Assembly (NCBI GenBank): GCA_964511075.1
Contig: CAZEDM010000004.1
Coordinates: 219,631-283,630 of the forward strand
Length of the DNA stretch: 64,000 nt
Direction of reading: 5' to 3'
From: CAZEDM01 sp964511075
GTDB lineage: Bacteria > Zixibacteria > MSB-5A5 > RBG-16-43-9
Positions within the stretch are counted from its first letter, which is position 1. Each line of letters starts with the position of its first letter. The notes below the pieces were generated by a model. The model made no database searches. It was not told the DNA's origin and saw only the letters and a list, made by a program, of their open reading frames with translations. The translations under genes and the position numbers were made by a program. This document shows, piece by piece, positions 45,587-54,728 of this stretch.

Positions 45587-45988
45587 TTATCCTCTTTCCT
45601 TCCTGCAGAGTTCCATTTTCGTCAATCTGTTTCTCTCCAAGCCGTGTTTTATTTTCTCCTCTATGTCTATCATCTCAATTCCCAGAGGATAACTTCTATA
45701 TCTCAGCTCCGAAAGAGACCTCAAGGCATTCAGGACCAGATTTATCCTGGACAGCTGCTCCTTACACAGGAAGAGGAAGTTCTCGATCTCCTCTTCAGGC
45801 AGATCTTTGCTTCTTAGGGATCCTTCTAATATCTCTGCTTTTCCCTGAATAACCGTCAAGGGGTCTCCCAGATAATAGGAGATGGTGGTCATTAACTTCT
45901 CCACCGCCTGGATGGAGATCTCCCTTTTCTCTTCCTCGAAGTATTTACCTAATAAGGTGCGTAGAAGAAAATCGCGGTTCTTGTGCAT
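45587..45988 (-). CDS. Histidine-kinase dimerisation-like protein lacking ATPase and phosphoacceptor His
   Basis: About 133 residues from the ATG at 45988, favoured by a GGGGGAA site 7 bases upstream; the longer frame to 46105 overlaps the WYL regulator and has no site. The central helix ISYYLGDPLTVIQGKAEIL aligns with the ISHE-type DHp box of NtrB-like kinases, but Tyr replaces the phosphoacceptor His. No GHKL motif follows. A dimerisation or scaffold role with the nearby sigma-54 response regulator is a guess from context. Confidence 0.6.
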   Translation of the reverse strand: MHKNRDFLLRTLLGKYFEEEKREISIQAVEKLMTTISYYLGDPLTVIQGKAEILEGSLRSKDLPEEEIENFLFLCKEQLSRINLVLNALRSLSELRYRSYPLGIEMIDIEEKIKHGLERNRLTKMELCRKERG

Positions 45989-46076
45989 GAGGTTCCCCCT
46001 TTTAATTTCCCTAATATCCTTATCGAAATCCTTTATGTCAAAACCTGTCATATGATTTAAAATTTTTTGACTTTTT

Positions 46077-47111
46077 TTAAAAACCTGGCTCGAGACAGTA
46101 ATCATTACATAATACCTTATATTTATGATACAGTGGACAGACCGGAACCCATTTTCTCGCTCTACTTCCTTTGTGATAAATCTTCTGATGGTTTTCCAAC
46201 AGATGGTCCAGCCTGGTTTTAAGCTCGGGTGGTTTTCTGATCTCTATTTCTCCTGGAAAACTCAAGAGCCATCTGGCAAGTTCATTTATCCCTTTCACTT
46301 TCAATCTGTAGCAGGTCGAGTTATCCTTCAGCTTAGTGTTGTTTTCTACCAAGGCCGATATATTCTGCTGAAAAAATCTGTTCTCCTTCAAAATTCTCAA
46401 CTCAACATCTACCATCTCCGCCTGGCAAACCCAAAGACTGCCCGACAGGAAATCATCCAGTGAAAAATCTTTTGGCCGGATGAATTCCTGGCTGGTCAGA
46501 GCAACCTTGCTGACATTATCCAGGCTCAGGGGAAAATAGCCGGGCCAATTTCTGCCGCCTGCCACAAGATACCACCTTTGACCTCGGAGAATTAAGCTGA
46601 AGGGATTGACCTTTAGCTCCGATTTAAGCAAGCCGGTGATACCGTAATCTAGGACAACGCTTTTCCTCTCCAGTACAGCTTGTTTCAATATCTTGAACAT
46701 AAGAGACTGAACCTTATTCCCGTTACTGCTATTGAATGAAAAGTATAATGGAGAATAGATCTCCTTCAGTTTCTCCTTCAGCTCGGAGTTCAGGTTAGCT
46801 TCGATCTTAGCCAGGATAGCATTGATGGTGTTTTCGAAGATATTGCTCCTGGCAAATAGATCTGCGGAAAGAATGCTCCTCAGCGTCAGATATTCTTCCA
46901 GGGCGAAGTTCAAAGGAGGAAGAAATGACCCGGACAGCAACCGGTAACCTTTATCGTAATAGATAGGTATATCTGCGGAGCAGAGAGAGATTATATCCCT
47001 GAATATTGTCCTTCTGGATACCTGACATTCTGAAGCCAAATCCTTAGCAGAAATCCCTTGCCTGTTTCTCAGTAAATTAAGAATCTGAAGAAGCCGGCTA
47101 TATTTGGACAT
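46077..47111 (-). CDS. YafY-type HTH/WYL transcriptional regulator
   Basis: 344 residues. The N-terminal HTH_11 domain contains GISAKDLASECQVSRRTIFRDI (about 19-40), and the WYL domain (about 145-220) contains NPFSLILRGQRWYLVAGG. A C-terminal extension domain follows (about 230-310). The end carries VCPLYHKYKVLCNDYC, four Cys/His that could hold metal. WYL proteins sense ligands and often regulate stress or defence genes. The target is unknown; the small DHp-like gene is immediately downstream. Confidence 0.85.
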   Translation of the reverse strand: MSKYSRLLQILNLLRNRQGISAKDLASECQVSRRTIFRDIISLCSADIPIYYDKGYRLLSGSFLPPLNFALEEYLTLRSILSADLFARSNIFENTINAILAKIEANLNSELKEKLKEIYSPLYFSFNSSNGNKVQSLMFKILKQAVLERKSVVLDYGITGLLKSELKVNPFSLILRGQRWYLVAGGRNWPGYFPLSLDNVSKVALTSQEFIRPKDFSLDDFLSGSLWVCQAEMVDVELRILKENRFFQQNISALVENNTKLKDNSTCYRLKVKGINELARWLLSFPGEIEIRKPPELKTRLDHLLENHQKIYHKGSRARKWVPVCPLYHKYKVLCNDYCLEPGF

Positions 47112-47375
47112 CCGATGTCCTTCCTCCTAGGCTTAATTAACCCTTTCTGGCTAATTTTCTTTAGCCTGTGTCAGAATGAGTCAGTGCTGAGAAAAAATTA
47201 TTGTCTAAATTAAAGCAAGTAAAATGCCAAAGGCGGGAAATGTTTGAATTGTAAGCTTGAATCTATTAACTACCAATAAGTTATGAGAAGTCCCCAAAAA
47301 AGAGAAGAAATACTCTAATCGTTTACAATCGTTACATCTTGAAACTCTATCTTTTCAGGTTGAAACAACGGGAGA

Positions 47376-48722
47376 CTAAACCTTTTCTCTTAGTCCGTAT
47401 TCTTTCATCCTTCTCCATAGAGTTGTGCGGCTGATACCTAACTCTTCAGAAGTTTTTGTATAGTTCCACTTATTCCTTTTCAGCGTCTTTATGATCTCAA
47501 TTTTTTCTTTCTCCTTAAGGGTCGAGGGGTTCACCGGCTCAACTTCAGACAGCCAGTGTTTCTCATCCTCCGGAAGAAAGAGCAGACAGGTTTTATCCAA
47601 AATCGGAGAGCTGGCCAGGGCAATTCCCCTTTCTATGGTATGCTCCAGTTCCCTTACGTTTCCGGGCCAGTTGTAATCCAGAAGCTTCTGAGTCAATTCC
47701 TCATTCATCCCGATGACCTCTTTTTGATATAGATTCGAATATTTCTGCACAAAATATTCTGCCAGGGGAATTACACCCTCTTTGCGCTCCCTCAAAGGGG
47801 GTATATATATGGGCATAACGTTTATGCGATAGTACAGGTCATCTCTGAATTTGCCTTCCTTTACCAAGGTGGCTAAATTCCTATTCGAGGCGACTATCAG
47901 CCTGACATCCACCTTGGTAAATTCCTCCCCTCCCACTCTTCTGATCTCTTTTTCCTGAATCGCCCTGAGCAAACTGGCCTGCAAAGCCGGGCTGGTGTCC
48001 CCTATCTCATCCAGGAACAAAGTCCCGGAATCGGCCAACTCGAATAATCCTTTTTTGTCAGTCAAAGCCCCGGTGAAGGCGCCCTTGACGTATCCGAAAA
48101 GCTCGCTTTCCAGAAGGGTCTCCGGAAGGCTGCTGTTTACTGTCAAAAAGGGCTTTTCTTTGCGCAAGCTATTTTTGTGAACGGCCTGAGCTAAAAGCTC
48201 TTTGCCGGTCCCGGATTCTCCCTCGATCAGAACCGTAATATCCGTGGGGGCAATCTTTTTGATCAACTTGATAATATCAGCCATTGACCTGGAAGTGTAG
48301 ATGATCTCTTCACAAGAATATTTTACAGCTTCTTCTTTAAATTTAAGGCTCTTGAGAATTTTTCTTTTTTCCAAAGCCTTATCCAGAATACTTATGATCT
48401 CCTCGGTTGTGAAAGGCTTGGTGATATAATCGAAAGCCCCTATTTTCATAGCCTCCACTGCGGATTGAATTGTTCCGTAGGCCGTAATGATAACCACCTC
48501 GGTTGCAGGCGAGCACTCCTTTATCTTTTTCAAAATCTCCTCACCCGAGACCTTCTTCATCCGCAGATCTGTCAGTACCACGTCGAAGCCACACTTTTCC
48601 AAAAGAGACAAAGCCCTCTCTCCGTCCTCAGCCTCGGTAACATCATAGCCTTCATTGCGGAGTAAAACAGATAAGGATTTTCTAAGCGACTCCTCGTCTT
48701 CTATAATTAAGATAGAAGCCAT
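47376..48722 (-). CDS. Sigma-54-dependent response regulator, NtrC family
   Basis: 448 residues in three parts: a receiver (1-120) with acidic pocket EDEE and phosphoacceptor Asp52 in VLTDLRMKK; an AAA+ activator domain with Walker A GESGTGKE, the sigma-54 contact loop GAFTGA and Walker B-type GTLFLDEIGD; and a Fis-type helix-turn-helix at the end (WNYTKTSEELGISRTTLWRR). No complete histidine kinase lies next to it, so its kinase is either distant or assembled from unusual parts. It activates sigma-54 promoters. Confidence 0.93.
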   Translation of the reverse strand: MASILIIEDEESLRKSLSVLLRNEGYDVTEAEDGERALSLLEKCGFDVVLTDLRMKKVSGEEILKKIKECSPATEVVIITAYGTIQSAVEAMKIGAFDYITKPFTTEEIISILDKALEKRKILKSLKFKEEAVKYSCEEIIYTSRSMADIIKLIKKIAPTDITVLIEGESGTGKELLAQAVHKNSLRKEKPFLTVNSSLPETLLESELFGYVKGAFTGALTDKKGLFELADSGTLFLDEIGDTSPALQASLLRAIQEKEIRRVGGEEFTKVDVRLIVASNRNLATLVKEGKFRDDLYYRINVMPIYIPPLRERKEGVIPLAEYFVQKYSNLYQKEVIGMNEELTQKLLDYNWPGNVRELEHTIERGIALASSPILDKTCLLFLPEDEKHWLSEVEPVNPSTLKEKEKIEIIKTLKRNKWNYTKTSEELGISRTTLWRRMKEYGLREKV

Positions 48723-48950
48723 CTCCTCCTTCTCTCCTCTAAGGTCACAAAAATTTTTTAGACTGGCTTTGCGAATTACAAATCGTTTTTTTCTTTTTTG
48801 TCTGCCGGAACAGAAAGAGTAAAATAAATTGAAGATGAATTTTAGACATCCAGTCTTTTATTCACTCCATGTGTAAAAGTAAATACATTTAATACGTGTT
48901 CAGGTTTGAAACAATTGGGTGTTTACTGTATTTTGTCTGAAAAAATATTT

Positions 48951-49110
48951 CAAGACAAAATATGTCAGTGGAGATAATTATTGTTGTTTATTGGTCTCCA
49001 GACCTGCAGATCGTCATTCCGTTGACAGGGGGAGATTATGGTTGGACAGAATATGTCAGGACAAAATGTGTCAGTGAAGATAATTATTGCTGCTTGCTGG
49101 TCTTTTGACC
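48951..49110. repeat. Imperfect 53-base direct repeat pair
   Basis: Copies at 48951-49003 and 49057-49110, each reading CA(A/G)GACAAAAT then GTGTCAGTG or TGTCAGTG and GATAATTATTG. The second ends in the hairpin GCTTGCTGGTC/GACCAGCAAGC. Confidence 0.65.
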
Positions 49111-49177
49111 AGCAAGCTGTTACCTCGTCGGTCAAAAACAACCCAGAGCAGGAAAATCTTTTCCTGCACTTCCGAAT

Positions 49178-49213
49178 AAAATAAAAGCCCTTCTTTTTGC
49201 GGGAAGGGCTTTA
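49178..49213 (-). terminator. Terminator after the HDOD gene
   Basis: On the minus strand AAAGCCCTTC, a 9-base loop, GAAGGGCTTT, then TATTTTATT. It is 17 bases after the stop. Confidence 0.88.
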
Positions 49214-49229
49214 AAAAACTCAAATGTTA

Positions 49230-50513
49230 TTATAATCCCTTGATCTCGATTTTATCCCGCAGATCGATTATATTGGAGCGCTCGTGGTATTTTACGGTGT
49301 GGAAGGAATCAAGTTTTTTTAGCCCGTTCAGCACTGCGGTGATGTTTTCCACTCCCTGCTGGATTATTTTCATGGAGGAGGATATCTTTCCGCTTTCGTC
49401 CTTGATCTCTCCTCTTTTTATGGCAAAATCGATAAGCTGCGATCTGCCCATTATGGAGGTAGTGGCGTTATTTATATAATGAGAGAAGGTAGCTAAGATT
49501 ATCCGCAGCGATTCCAGCTCGGCTCTCTTTCTCTCCTCTTCATTTTTGCGAGTCATGTTCCTGAATTTTTCCCTGAGCCTGTCCTCGCAATTCTGGCAGA
49601 GAACGGTGATCTGCGAGTGAGCCTGTAGAATCGTCCCGCTAAGATCCTCTTCTGGCGGATTCTGGTAATAGAGACTCCTCTGGTTCATCCCCTCTGAGAT
49701 CTTGGGAAAAATCCTGTTATGAAAACCTGATGATAGCTTCAGTTTTCTCTCCCAGGATTCCGAGAGCTTTTTCAGCGCCTGAGGTTCCGTCTCCACAAAG
49801 ATAACTTCGGATATCTCCTCGGCTACGTTCACTATCCTGGATAGATTCTCTGGAGACTTATTGTCTTTTACCCTATCTGCCCTGGAGCCGGAATCAGGTA
49901 ACTCATGCTCCTCCATCACCCTCTTCAAGCTCTTGGGGAAACTCCAATCCTCCACCGCTCTTCCCCCCACCTCCAGGTGATTGGTTGCCAGTATCTCCAT
50001 CTCCACCTGAGAAAGTTTCTCTCCGTTACTTTTCCTCTCAAGCACCAGGGCGTATTCCTCCGGGAAGCTGTGCTTCAGCATAAGAATGCCGACATCGTGG
50101 AGCAACCCGCAGAGATAAAGCTCCTCTAAATCCGGATAACCCAGTTCCTCCCCTATACACCAGCAGGCTAAGGCTGAGACAACCGAACGCTGGTTGAACT
50201 TATTATGCCAGATTCTCTCCTCTGAGCTCTGGCTGTAAAAAGGCGAGCTTAAAGCCTTGATTAAGAAATGTTCAAGGTCCAAGCTCTCCAGCCCCTGGTT
50301 TAAGGTATTTACCGGTTCCTTTCCATCTTCAATTGAGTTCATGTCATTTAACGCTTTGACACCCAGGGCCGTATCCTCAAAAAGCAAGCTCTTCAATTTA
50401 TCCAGGTCGAATTTTTTTTGCTGGGAGAACTTTAACAACTCACAGAAGGTATGATAAAGAATAGGCAAGCCAGTAAGGGAATCCTTCTTTAAGATAGGTT
50501 TATCAGTTCTCAT
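49230..50513 (-). CDS. HDOD/HD-domain protein with a kinase-type dimerisation helix
   Basis: 427 residues. The N-terminal HDOD-like part contains LLHDVGILMLKHSFPEEYA and NHLEVGGRAVEDWSFP (HD-type residues, about 135-215). The C-terminal 90 residues contain ATFSHYINNATTSIMGRSQLI, a DHp-like helix with His345 at the phosphoacceptor position, but no ATPase domain follows. HDOD proteins usually act as signalling scaffolds. It lies upstream of the sigma-54 response regulator on the same strand, after a repeat-bearing spacer and its own terminator. Confidence 0.75.
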   Translation of the reverse strand: MRTDKPILKKDSLTGLPILYHTFCELLKFSQQKKFDLDKLKSLLFEDTALGVKALNDMNSIEDGKEPVNTLNQGLESLDLEHFLIKALSSPFYSQSSEERIWHNKFNQRSVVSALACWCIGEELGYPDLEELYLCGLLHDVGILMLKHSFPEEYALVLERKSNGEKLSQVEMEILATNHLEVGGRAVEDWSFPKSLKRVMEEHELPDSGSRADRVKDNKSPENLSRIVNVAEEISEVIFVETEPQALKKLSESWERKLKLSSGFHNRIFPKISEGMNQRSLYYQNPPEEDLSGTILQAHSQITVLCQNCEDRLREKFRNMTRKNEEERKRAELESLRIILATFSHYINNATTSIMGRSQLIDFAIKRGEIKDESGKISSSMKIIQQGVENITAVLNGLKKLDSFHTVKYHERSNIIDLRDKIEIKGL

Positions 50514-50674
50514 TTGCTCTCCTGTTTTATTATCATTATCGGCAGAAGAGTAGTAATATTCAGCTATAAGTCGAACGAGTGAGTTGAAAATTTTGTCGCC
50601 TTGAAATACCTTTCAAGGCCAAGGGGATGTCTACAGAGGGGTCTTATGTTTTGAAGAAAAAATCGCTCCGGCAC

Positions 50675-51523
50675 TCAGTCGAAAAACGGTTCGAAGCCTA
50701 ATCCGTTCTTCTCAATGTGGCGAACCGCGTCCCTTAAGCCCAGGCCCAGCTCCTCTGTTTTGTGTGCATCTGAACCCAGTGCCACTATCTTTATGCCCAG
50801 ATCGTTTGCTGATCTCAGAATCTTCTCATCCGGGAAAAATCCCTTCCTGCCCTTTTTGAACCAGCCGGTGTTAAGCTCGATCCCGGTTTTCCTAACCTTA
50901 AGCTCTCGCAGAAGCGGACTTATCCATTTGCTCTCTTCCTCCAAGAGCTTTTCCCCATAATAATCCAGAGCATATTTTTTATACCCGTCCAAATGAGCTA
51001 TGCAATGAAACAGTCCCGACTTAACTCCCCAGATAAGAGAGGTATAGTAATCCTCACATAATTTCTCAGCGGGCTTTTTCTCGAAATAGCGATAAGCCTC
51101 CTCCGAGGAAGTAATGGCGATGTGCTCTAAACAATGAACAGCTCCCAGTATGTAATCTAATTTAAACCCGGAAAGATCCTCTCTGATCTGGTTCTCAATC
51201 TGTGGAGCATAATCTATCTCCAGCCCTGCTTTTATCCTCAATCCCTTGAGCTCATATTTTTGTTTTGCCCTCTCGATGTCATCCAGATAGATTTTCACTG
51301 TCTTTTCTGAGAGAGGCATGATCTTACCCCCTATCCTCATAAAGGCATCTACATCCATTCTTTGGGGATCGACATCGTAATGGGTGGTGAAACATATTCC
51401 GCTCAGACCAACCTGCAGTGCTTTTTCACAATAATCCTCGATCGAGCCTGAGGCATCCAGCGAGTAATCCGGATGAACGTGACTGTCAAAAAAACTCTTC
51501 TTCTGTTTGAAATCCTGTGACAT
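50675..51523 (-). CDS. PHP-family phosphatase (histidinol-phosphatase-like)
   Basis: 282 residues. Metal-binding motifs of the PHP fold are present: FFDSHVHPDYSLDA, CFTTHYD, LEIDYAP, LGAVHCLE, CIAHLDGYKK and GSDAHKTEELG. The overall pattern matches HisJ/HisK histidinol-phosphate phosphatases, which carry out the penultimate step of histidine synthesis. No other his genes are here, so a different phosphoester substrate remains possible. The MBL hydrolase gene lies just upstream in the same direction. Confidence 0.8.
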   Translation of the reverse strand: MSQDFKQKKSFFDSHVHPDYSLDASGSIEDYCEKALQVGLSGICFTTHYDVDPQRMDVDAFMRIGGKIMPLSEKTVKIYLDDIERAKQKYELKGLRIKAGLEIDYAPQIENQIREDLSGFKLDYILGAVHCLEHIAITSSEEAYRYFEKKPAEKLCEDYYTSLIWGVKSGLFHCIAHLDGYKKYALDYYGEKLLEEESKWISPLLRELKVRKTGIELNTGWFKKGRKGFFPDEKILRSANDLGIKIVALGSDAHKTEELGLGLRDAVRHIEKNGLGFEPFFD

Positions 51524-51539
51524 TAAAAGCCTCTGTCTT

Positions 51540-52163
51540 TCAAAGATTGAGGAAAGGGTTATTACTTCTCTCCTCCCTCACTGTGGTAGCGGGCCCGTGA
51601 CCGGGGTAGATAACGGTATCGTCCTCTTTGACCAGGATCTTCTCCTCGATCGACCTTAGAAGTTCCTTATGAGAACCTCCTGGCAGATCAGTCCTGCCAA
51701 CCGAACCGCAGAAGATCAAATCTCCGCTGAAGATAATCCTGTCCGTGAAAAGAGAGATGCTGCCTGGGGTGTGCCCTGGCGTGTGCAACACCTCTAACTC
51801 TATCTCTCCGATTTTTATTTTATCCTCATCCTGTAATAACTTATCTGCCTTTGGAGCGGTGATAAGCTTGTACGAGAAAGCTGAGAGATTCTTCTCCGGC
51901 TCCGAGAGCATCTCCGCATCCTCCTGGTGAATCAGAATCTGTGCCCGGGTTATCTTTTTCAACTCTGAGAGAACCCCGATATGGTCAGCATGACCGTGGG
52001 TCAGCACAATATATTTGATCCCCAAACCCAGCTCCTGGACAGCTTTTTCGATTAAGCCGGAATCACCGCCCGGATCGATAATCATCCCCTGGCGGGTCTC
52101 CTCGTCTCCCAGGATATAGCAGTTAGTCTCTAACTCGCCGACCACTAAGGTTTTTATAATCAT
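51540..52163 (-). CDS. MBL-fold hydrolase, glyoxalase II-like
   Basis: 207 residues of the metallo-beta-lactamase fold with the zinc motif THGHADHIG, LHTPGHTPGSISLF, FSGDLIF and a C-terminal PGHGPATTV histidine. It is shorter than true glyoxalase II and lacks its helical substrate domain, so it is better called a GloB-like thioesterase or hydrolase. Its ATG overlaps the stop of the heptosyltransferase fusion by four bases (ATGA). Confidence 0.85.
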   Translation of the reverse strand: MIIKTLVVGELETNCYILGDEETRQGMIIDPGGDSGLIEKAVQELGLGIKYIVLTHGHADHIGVLSELKKITRAQILIHQEDAEMLSEPEKNLSAFSYKLITAPKADKLLQDEDKIKIGEIELEVLHTPGHTPGSISLFTDRIIFSGDLIFCGSVGRTDLPGGSHKELLRSIEEKILVKEDDTVIYPGHGPATTVREERSNNPFLNL

Positions 52164-53806
52164 TCTTCCTTTGCCTGTCTGCTATTTATCACTCTTCTGG
52201 CTTTCCTTTTCGAAATCCGGGATTCTATATATAAAGCCGCTTCCAGAATATCCCTGGAGATATAATCCGGCCTCTGCCAAAAAAATATCTCCGAGCCCGA
52301 TTCGATTTTTCCCCTCGTCACTTCCCCGTAACCGGTCAAGACCAGAATAGACTTTGTTCCTATATTCTTGCCCAGCAGAACATCGTTCAGCTTGTCGCCG
52401 ATCATCCAGGAACCCTTGAGCTTCAGATTATGTTTCAATAAAGCCTGCTCGATCAAACCGGTCCTGGGCTTGCGGCAATTACAATCATCTTCTGGATGAT
52501 GGGGGCAAAAATATATCCCCTCGATCCGGATACCTTCGTTCTCAAGCTGTTCCAAGATAAAATCGTTTACTTTCTCTACCTGTTTTTCGGTCATTATCTT
52601 TCTGCCGATTCCAGACTGGTTGGAGACTATAACCAGTTTGTAGCCCAAGCCCTGAAGTATCTTCAAGCCTTTTGTGGTATGGGGAAGGAACTCTACCTGC
52701 TCGATTTCAGAGACGAAGTCTTTCTCCACCGTCAAGGTTCCATCCCTGTCCAGGAAAACCGCCTTGTCAGCATTTATTATCCTCTTGGCTTCCTCCATAA
52801 CCTCCTCAGCCATTATCTGGTCCATACAGTACCTTTTGTCCCTGACACATCTCTTCTTCCCGTGAAGGCTGCAGGGAGAACATTCCACCCCTTTCCAGAA
52901 AATCTCATTCTTCAATCCTGAGGGTGTAAATCCCAGGTTGGGACTGGTCGGTCCGAATATGCCGATTGTGGGAACGCCTAAGGCAGAGGCAAGATGCATC
53001 GGTCCTGAATCGTTGGAGATGAAAAGCTCGCATTTCTCTATAAGCGGCATAAGCTTGTTAAATGGCAGATTTACAGCTGGAATTGCCCGCTCCTCTCCTG
53101 TGTAATCTCTGATATCCTCGATCAGGTTTTGATCGCTTCCATCACCCACCAGCAAGATCTTCGCTGGTAAATCCCGGCTCAGGCTTTTTGCCAGGAAAGA
53201 GTATTTATCCTTTCCCCATTTTTTCATTTCCCCTCTTGCCCCGGGTGCTATCCCGATCAAGAGTTCTTCCCTTTTAAATCCTGCCTCCAAAAGAAAACGC
53301 TCTGCCCAGGCTCTATCCTCATCCTTCACGAAGAGCTTTGGGACCTGGTGCTGATCTACTATATCAATTTTCTTCAGGCTATCGAGATAGGATTCAACTG
53401 TTGAGACCGAATTGGTTTTCCATTTTTTGAAATAGACCATCTGGAGACGGGAGAGCAGTTTCTTGTCATAACGAATCTTCTTCTTTGTCCTGACCAGATT
53501 TCGGATAAGGAAACTCCTGAGGTTGGAATGCAGATCGACTATCAGATCGAACTTCTCTTGATTCAGGCGCCTTATTAATCGAAGAAATCCCGCCACTCCC
53601 CTATCCCTATCCTCTGGCTGGAAGTAAATTACAGAACTGATTCTCGGATCGGCTTCCAAAAGACCCCGGTATCTTTGCCTGGTTAGAAAACAAATCTCGG
53701 AATCTCTGTAGCTACCCTTTAAGGCATCCAGCACCGGGGTAGTCAGGATGATATCACCCAGGGAGCTGAACCTGACGACTAATATCTTGAATTTTCTGTC
53801 TTGCAT
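52160..53806 (-). CDS. Heptosyltransferase (GT9) fused to GmhB-type HAD phosphatase
   Basis: 548 residues with two enzymes. Residues 1-345 are a GT9 LPS heptosyltransferase with VVRFSSLGDIILTTPVL, GIAPGA and FISNDSGPMHLASALGVPTIGIFGPT. Residues 346-530 are a HAD phosphatase with nucleophile pair Asp353/Asp355 in FLDRDGTL, VSNQSGIGR and the zinc loop CPHHPEDDCNCRKP typical of GmhB, which makes heptose 1-phosphate on the way to ADP-heptose. The fusion joins donor-sugar synthesis and core heptose transfer. The gene starts 4 bases after uppP. Confidence 0.9.
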   Translation of the reverse strand: MQDRKFKILVVRFSSLGDIILTTPVLDALKGSYRDSEICFLTRQRYRGLLEADPRISSVIYFQPEDRDRGVAGFLRLIRRLNQEKFDLIVDLHSNLRSFLIRNLVRTKKKIRYDKKLLSRLQMVYFKKWKTNSVSTVESYLDSLKKIDIVDQHQVPKLFVKDEDRAWAERFLLEAGFKREELLIGIAPGARGEMKKWGKDKYSFLAKSLSRDLPAKILLVGDGSDQNLIEDIRDYTGEERAIPAVNLPFNKLMPLIEKCELFISNDSGPMHLASALGVPTIGIFGPTSPNLGFTPSGLKNEIFWKGVECSPCSLHGKKRCVRDKRYCMDQIMAEEVMEEAKRIINADKAVFLDRDGTLTVEKDFVSEIEQVEFLPHTTKGLKILQGLGYKLVIVSNQSGIGRKIMTEKQVEKVNDFILEQLENEGIRIEGIYFCPHHPEDDCNCRKPRTGLIEQALLKHNLKLKGSWMIGDKLNDVLLGKNIGTKSILVLTGYGEVTRGKIESGSEIFFWQRPDYISRDILEAALYIESRISKRKARRVINSRQAKEE

Positions 53807-53809
53807 TTT

Positions 53810-54613
53810 CTACCGCAAAAAAACCAAGCCCAGTATTCCTATTATTATACAGTAATACCCGAAATATTCCAATCGGCCTTTTTTCAAAATCTGAAGCAGG
53901 AATTTAATCGCCAGGTATCCGAATATAAAAGCAAAGAAAGCTCCCAAAAGATAAAGCGCCATAGTCTCGGAGGGCAAACTCTGGTCCAGGCTTTCTTTCA
54001 GTTTCAGGACCGAAGCCCCGAAGATAGCCGGCAGAGACAGAAGGAAGGAGAACTCAGCGGCTCTGGTGCCTTTTATCCCTCTGAAGAGTCCTGCTCCGAT
54101 GGTCCAGCCTGACCTGGAGATGCCAGGTATGAGGGCTAATCCCTGAGCCAATCCTATTATAAGGGAATCTAAAAATCCAACCGACTCTTTTTTTACTCTG
54201 GACAAACGGGTGATGAAAAGGAAAATGCCGGTGAGAATAAGCATTAAGGAGGTTAAGGGAACATCAGCGAAAGCTCTTTCCACAAACTCCTTGAAGAGTA
54301 ATCCCAGGGCTGCAGCAGGCAAGGTCCCGATTATAAGGCAGAAAAAAAGATTGTAGTAATAGGCCGAATCCTCTGATCTTTTACCCCGGATAATGCTTTC
54401 CCACAGCACCTTTATTATCCCCCAGATATCTTTCCGGAAAACAATCACCACAGCCACAAAGGTGCCGAAATGTAAAAAAACCTCTAAGTAGATATTCTCC
54501 GGATGAAGATCGAAAACTTTCTCGGTTAAAACCAAATGCCCGGAGCTGGAGATGGGTAAAAACTCGGTCAAGCCCTGAACGATTCCCAGGATGATGATCT
54601 TAAGCCAGTCCAT
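53810..54613 (-). CDS. uppP: Undecaprenyl-diphosphatase
   Basis: 267 residues, an eight-helix inner-membrane enzyme that recycles undecaprenyl pyrophosphate for cell-wall and O-antigen synthesis. Diagnostic segments are GIVQGLTEFLPISSSGHLVL at the N-terminus and GISRSGWTIGAGLFRG near residue 165. It is followed immediately by the heptosyltransferase fusion, which makes an envelope-biogenesis operon likely. A second name for the gene is bacA. Confidence 0.95.
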   Translation of the reverse strand: MDWLKIIILGIVQGLTEFLPISSSGHLVLTEKVFDLHPENIYLEVFLHFGTFVAVVIVFRKDIWGIIKVLWESIIRGKRSEDSAYYYNLFFCLIIGTLPAAALGLLFKEFVERAFADVPLTSLMLILTGIFLFITRLSRVKKESVGFLDSLIIGLAQGLALIPGISRSGWTIGAGLFRGIKGTRAAEFSFLLSLPAIFGASVLKLKESLDQSLPSETMALYLLGAFFAFIFGYLAIKFLLQILKKGRLEYFGYYCIIIGILGLVFLR

Positions 54614-54660
54614 TTAAAAATTATCCTTTCTTTTGTCTGACATTCATTCGCAATAAACGA

Positions 54661-54706
54661 AAAAGCTCTGGTGGATTATTATTCTTAAGATAACCAGAGC
54701 CTTTTT
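54661..54706 (-). terminator. Terminator of the OM barrel gene
   Basis: On the minus strand AAAGGCTCTGG, a long loop, CCAGAGC, then TTTTTC. The stem is 7 bp plus A-T pairs. It is located about 23 bases after the stop codon at 54729. Confidence 0.7.
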
Positions 54707-54728
54707 ACGAAAATCTTTCTATTCCCGA

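Larger units (their letters stand above)
48723..49229. other. Intergenic region with a direct repeat and a terminator
   Basis: About 500 bases. A 53-base imperfect direct repeat (48951-49003 and 49057-49110) and the terminator of the HDOD gene are present. The response-regulator promoter must lie near 48.73-48.85 kb. No gene is seen. Confidence 0.6.
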
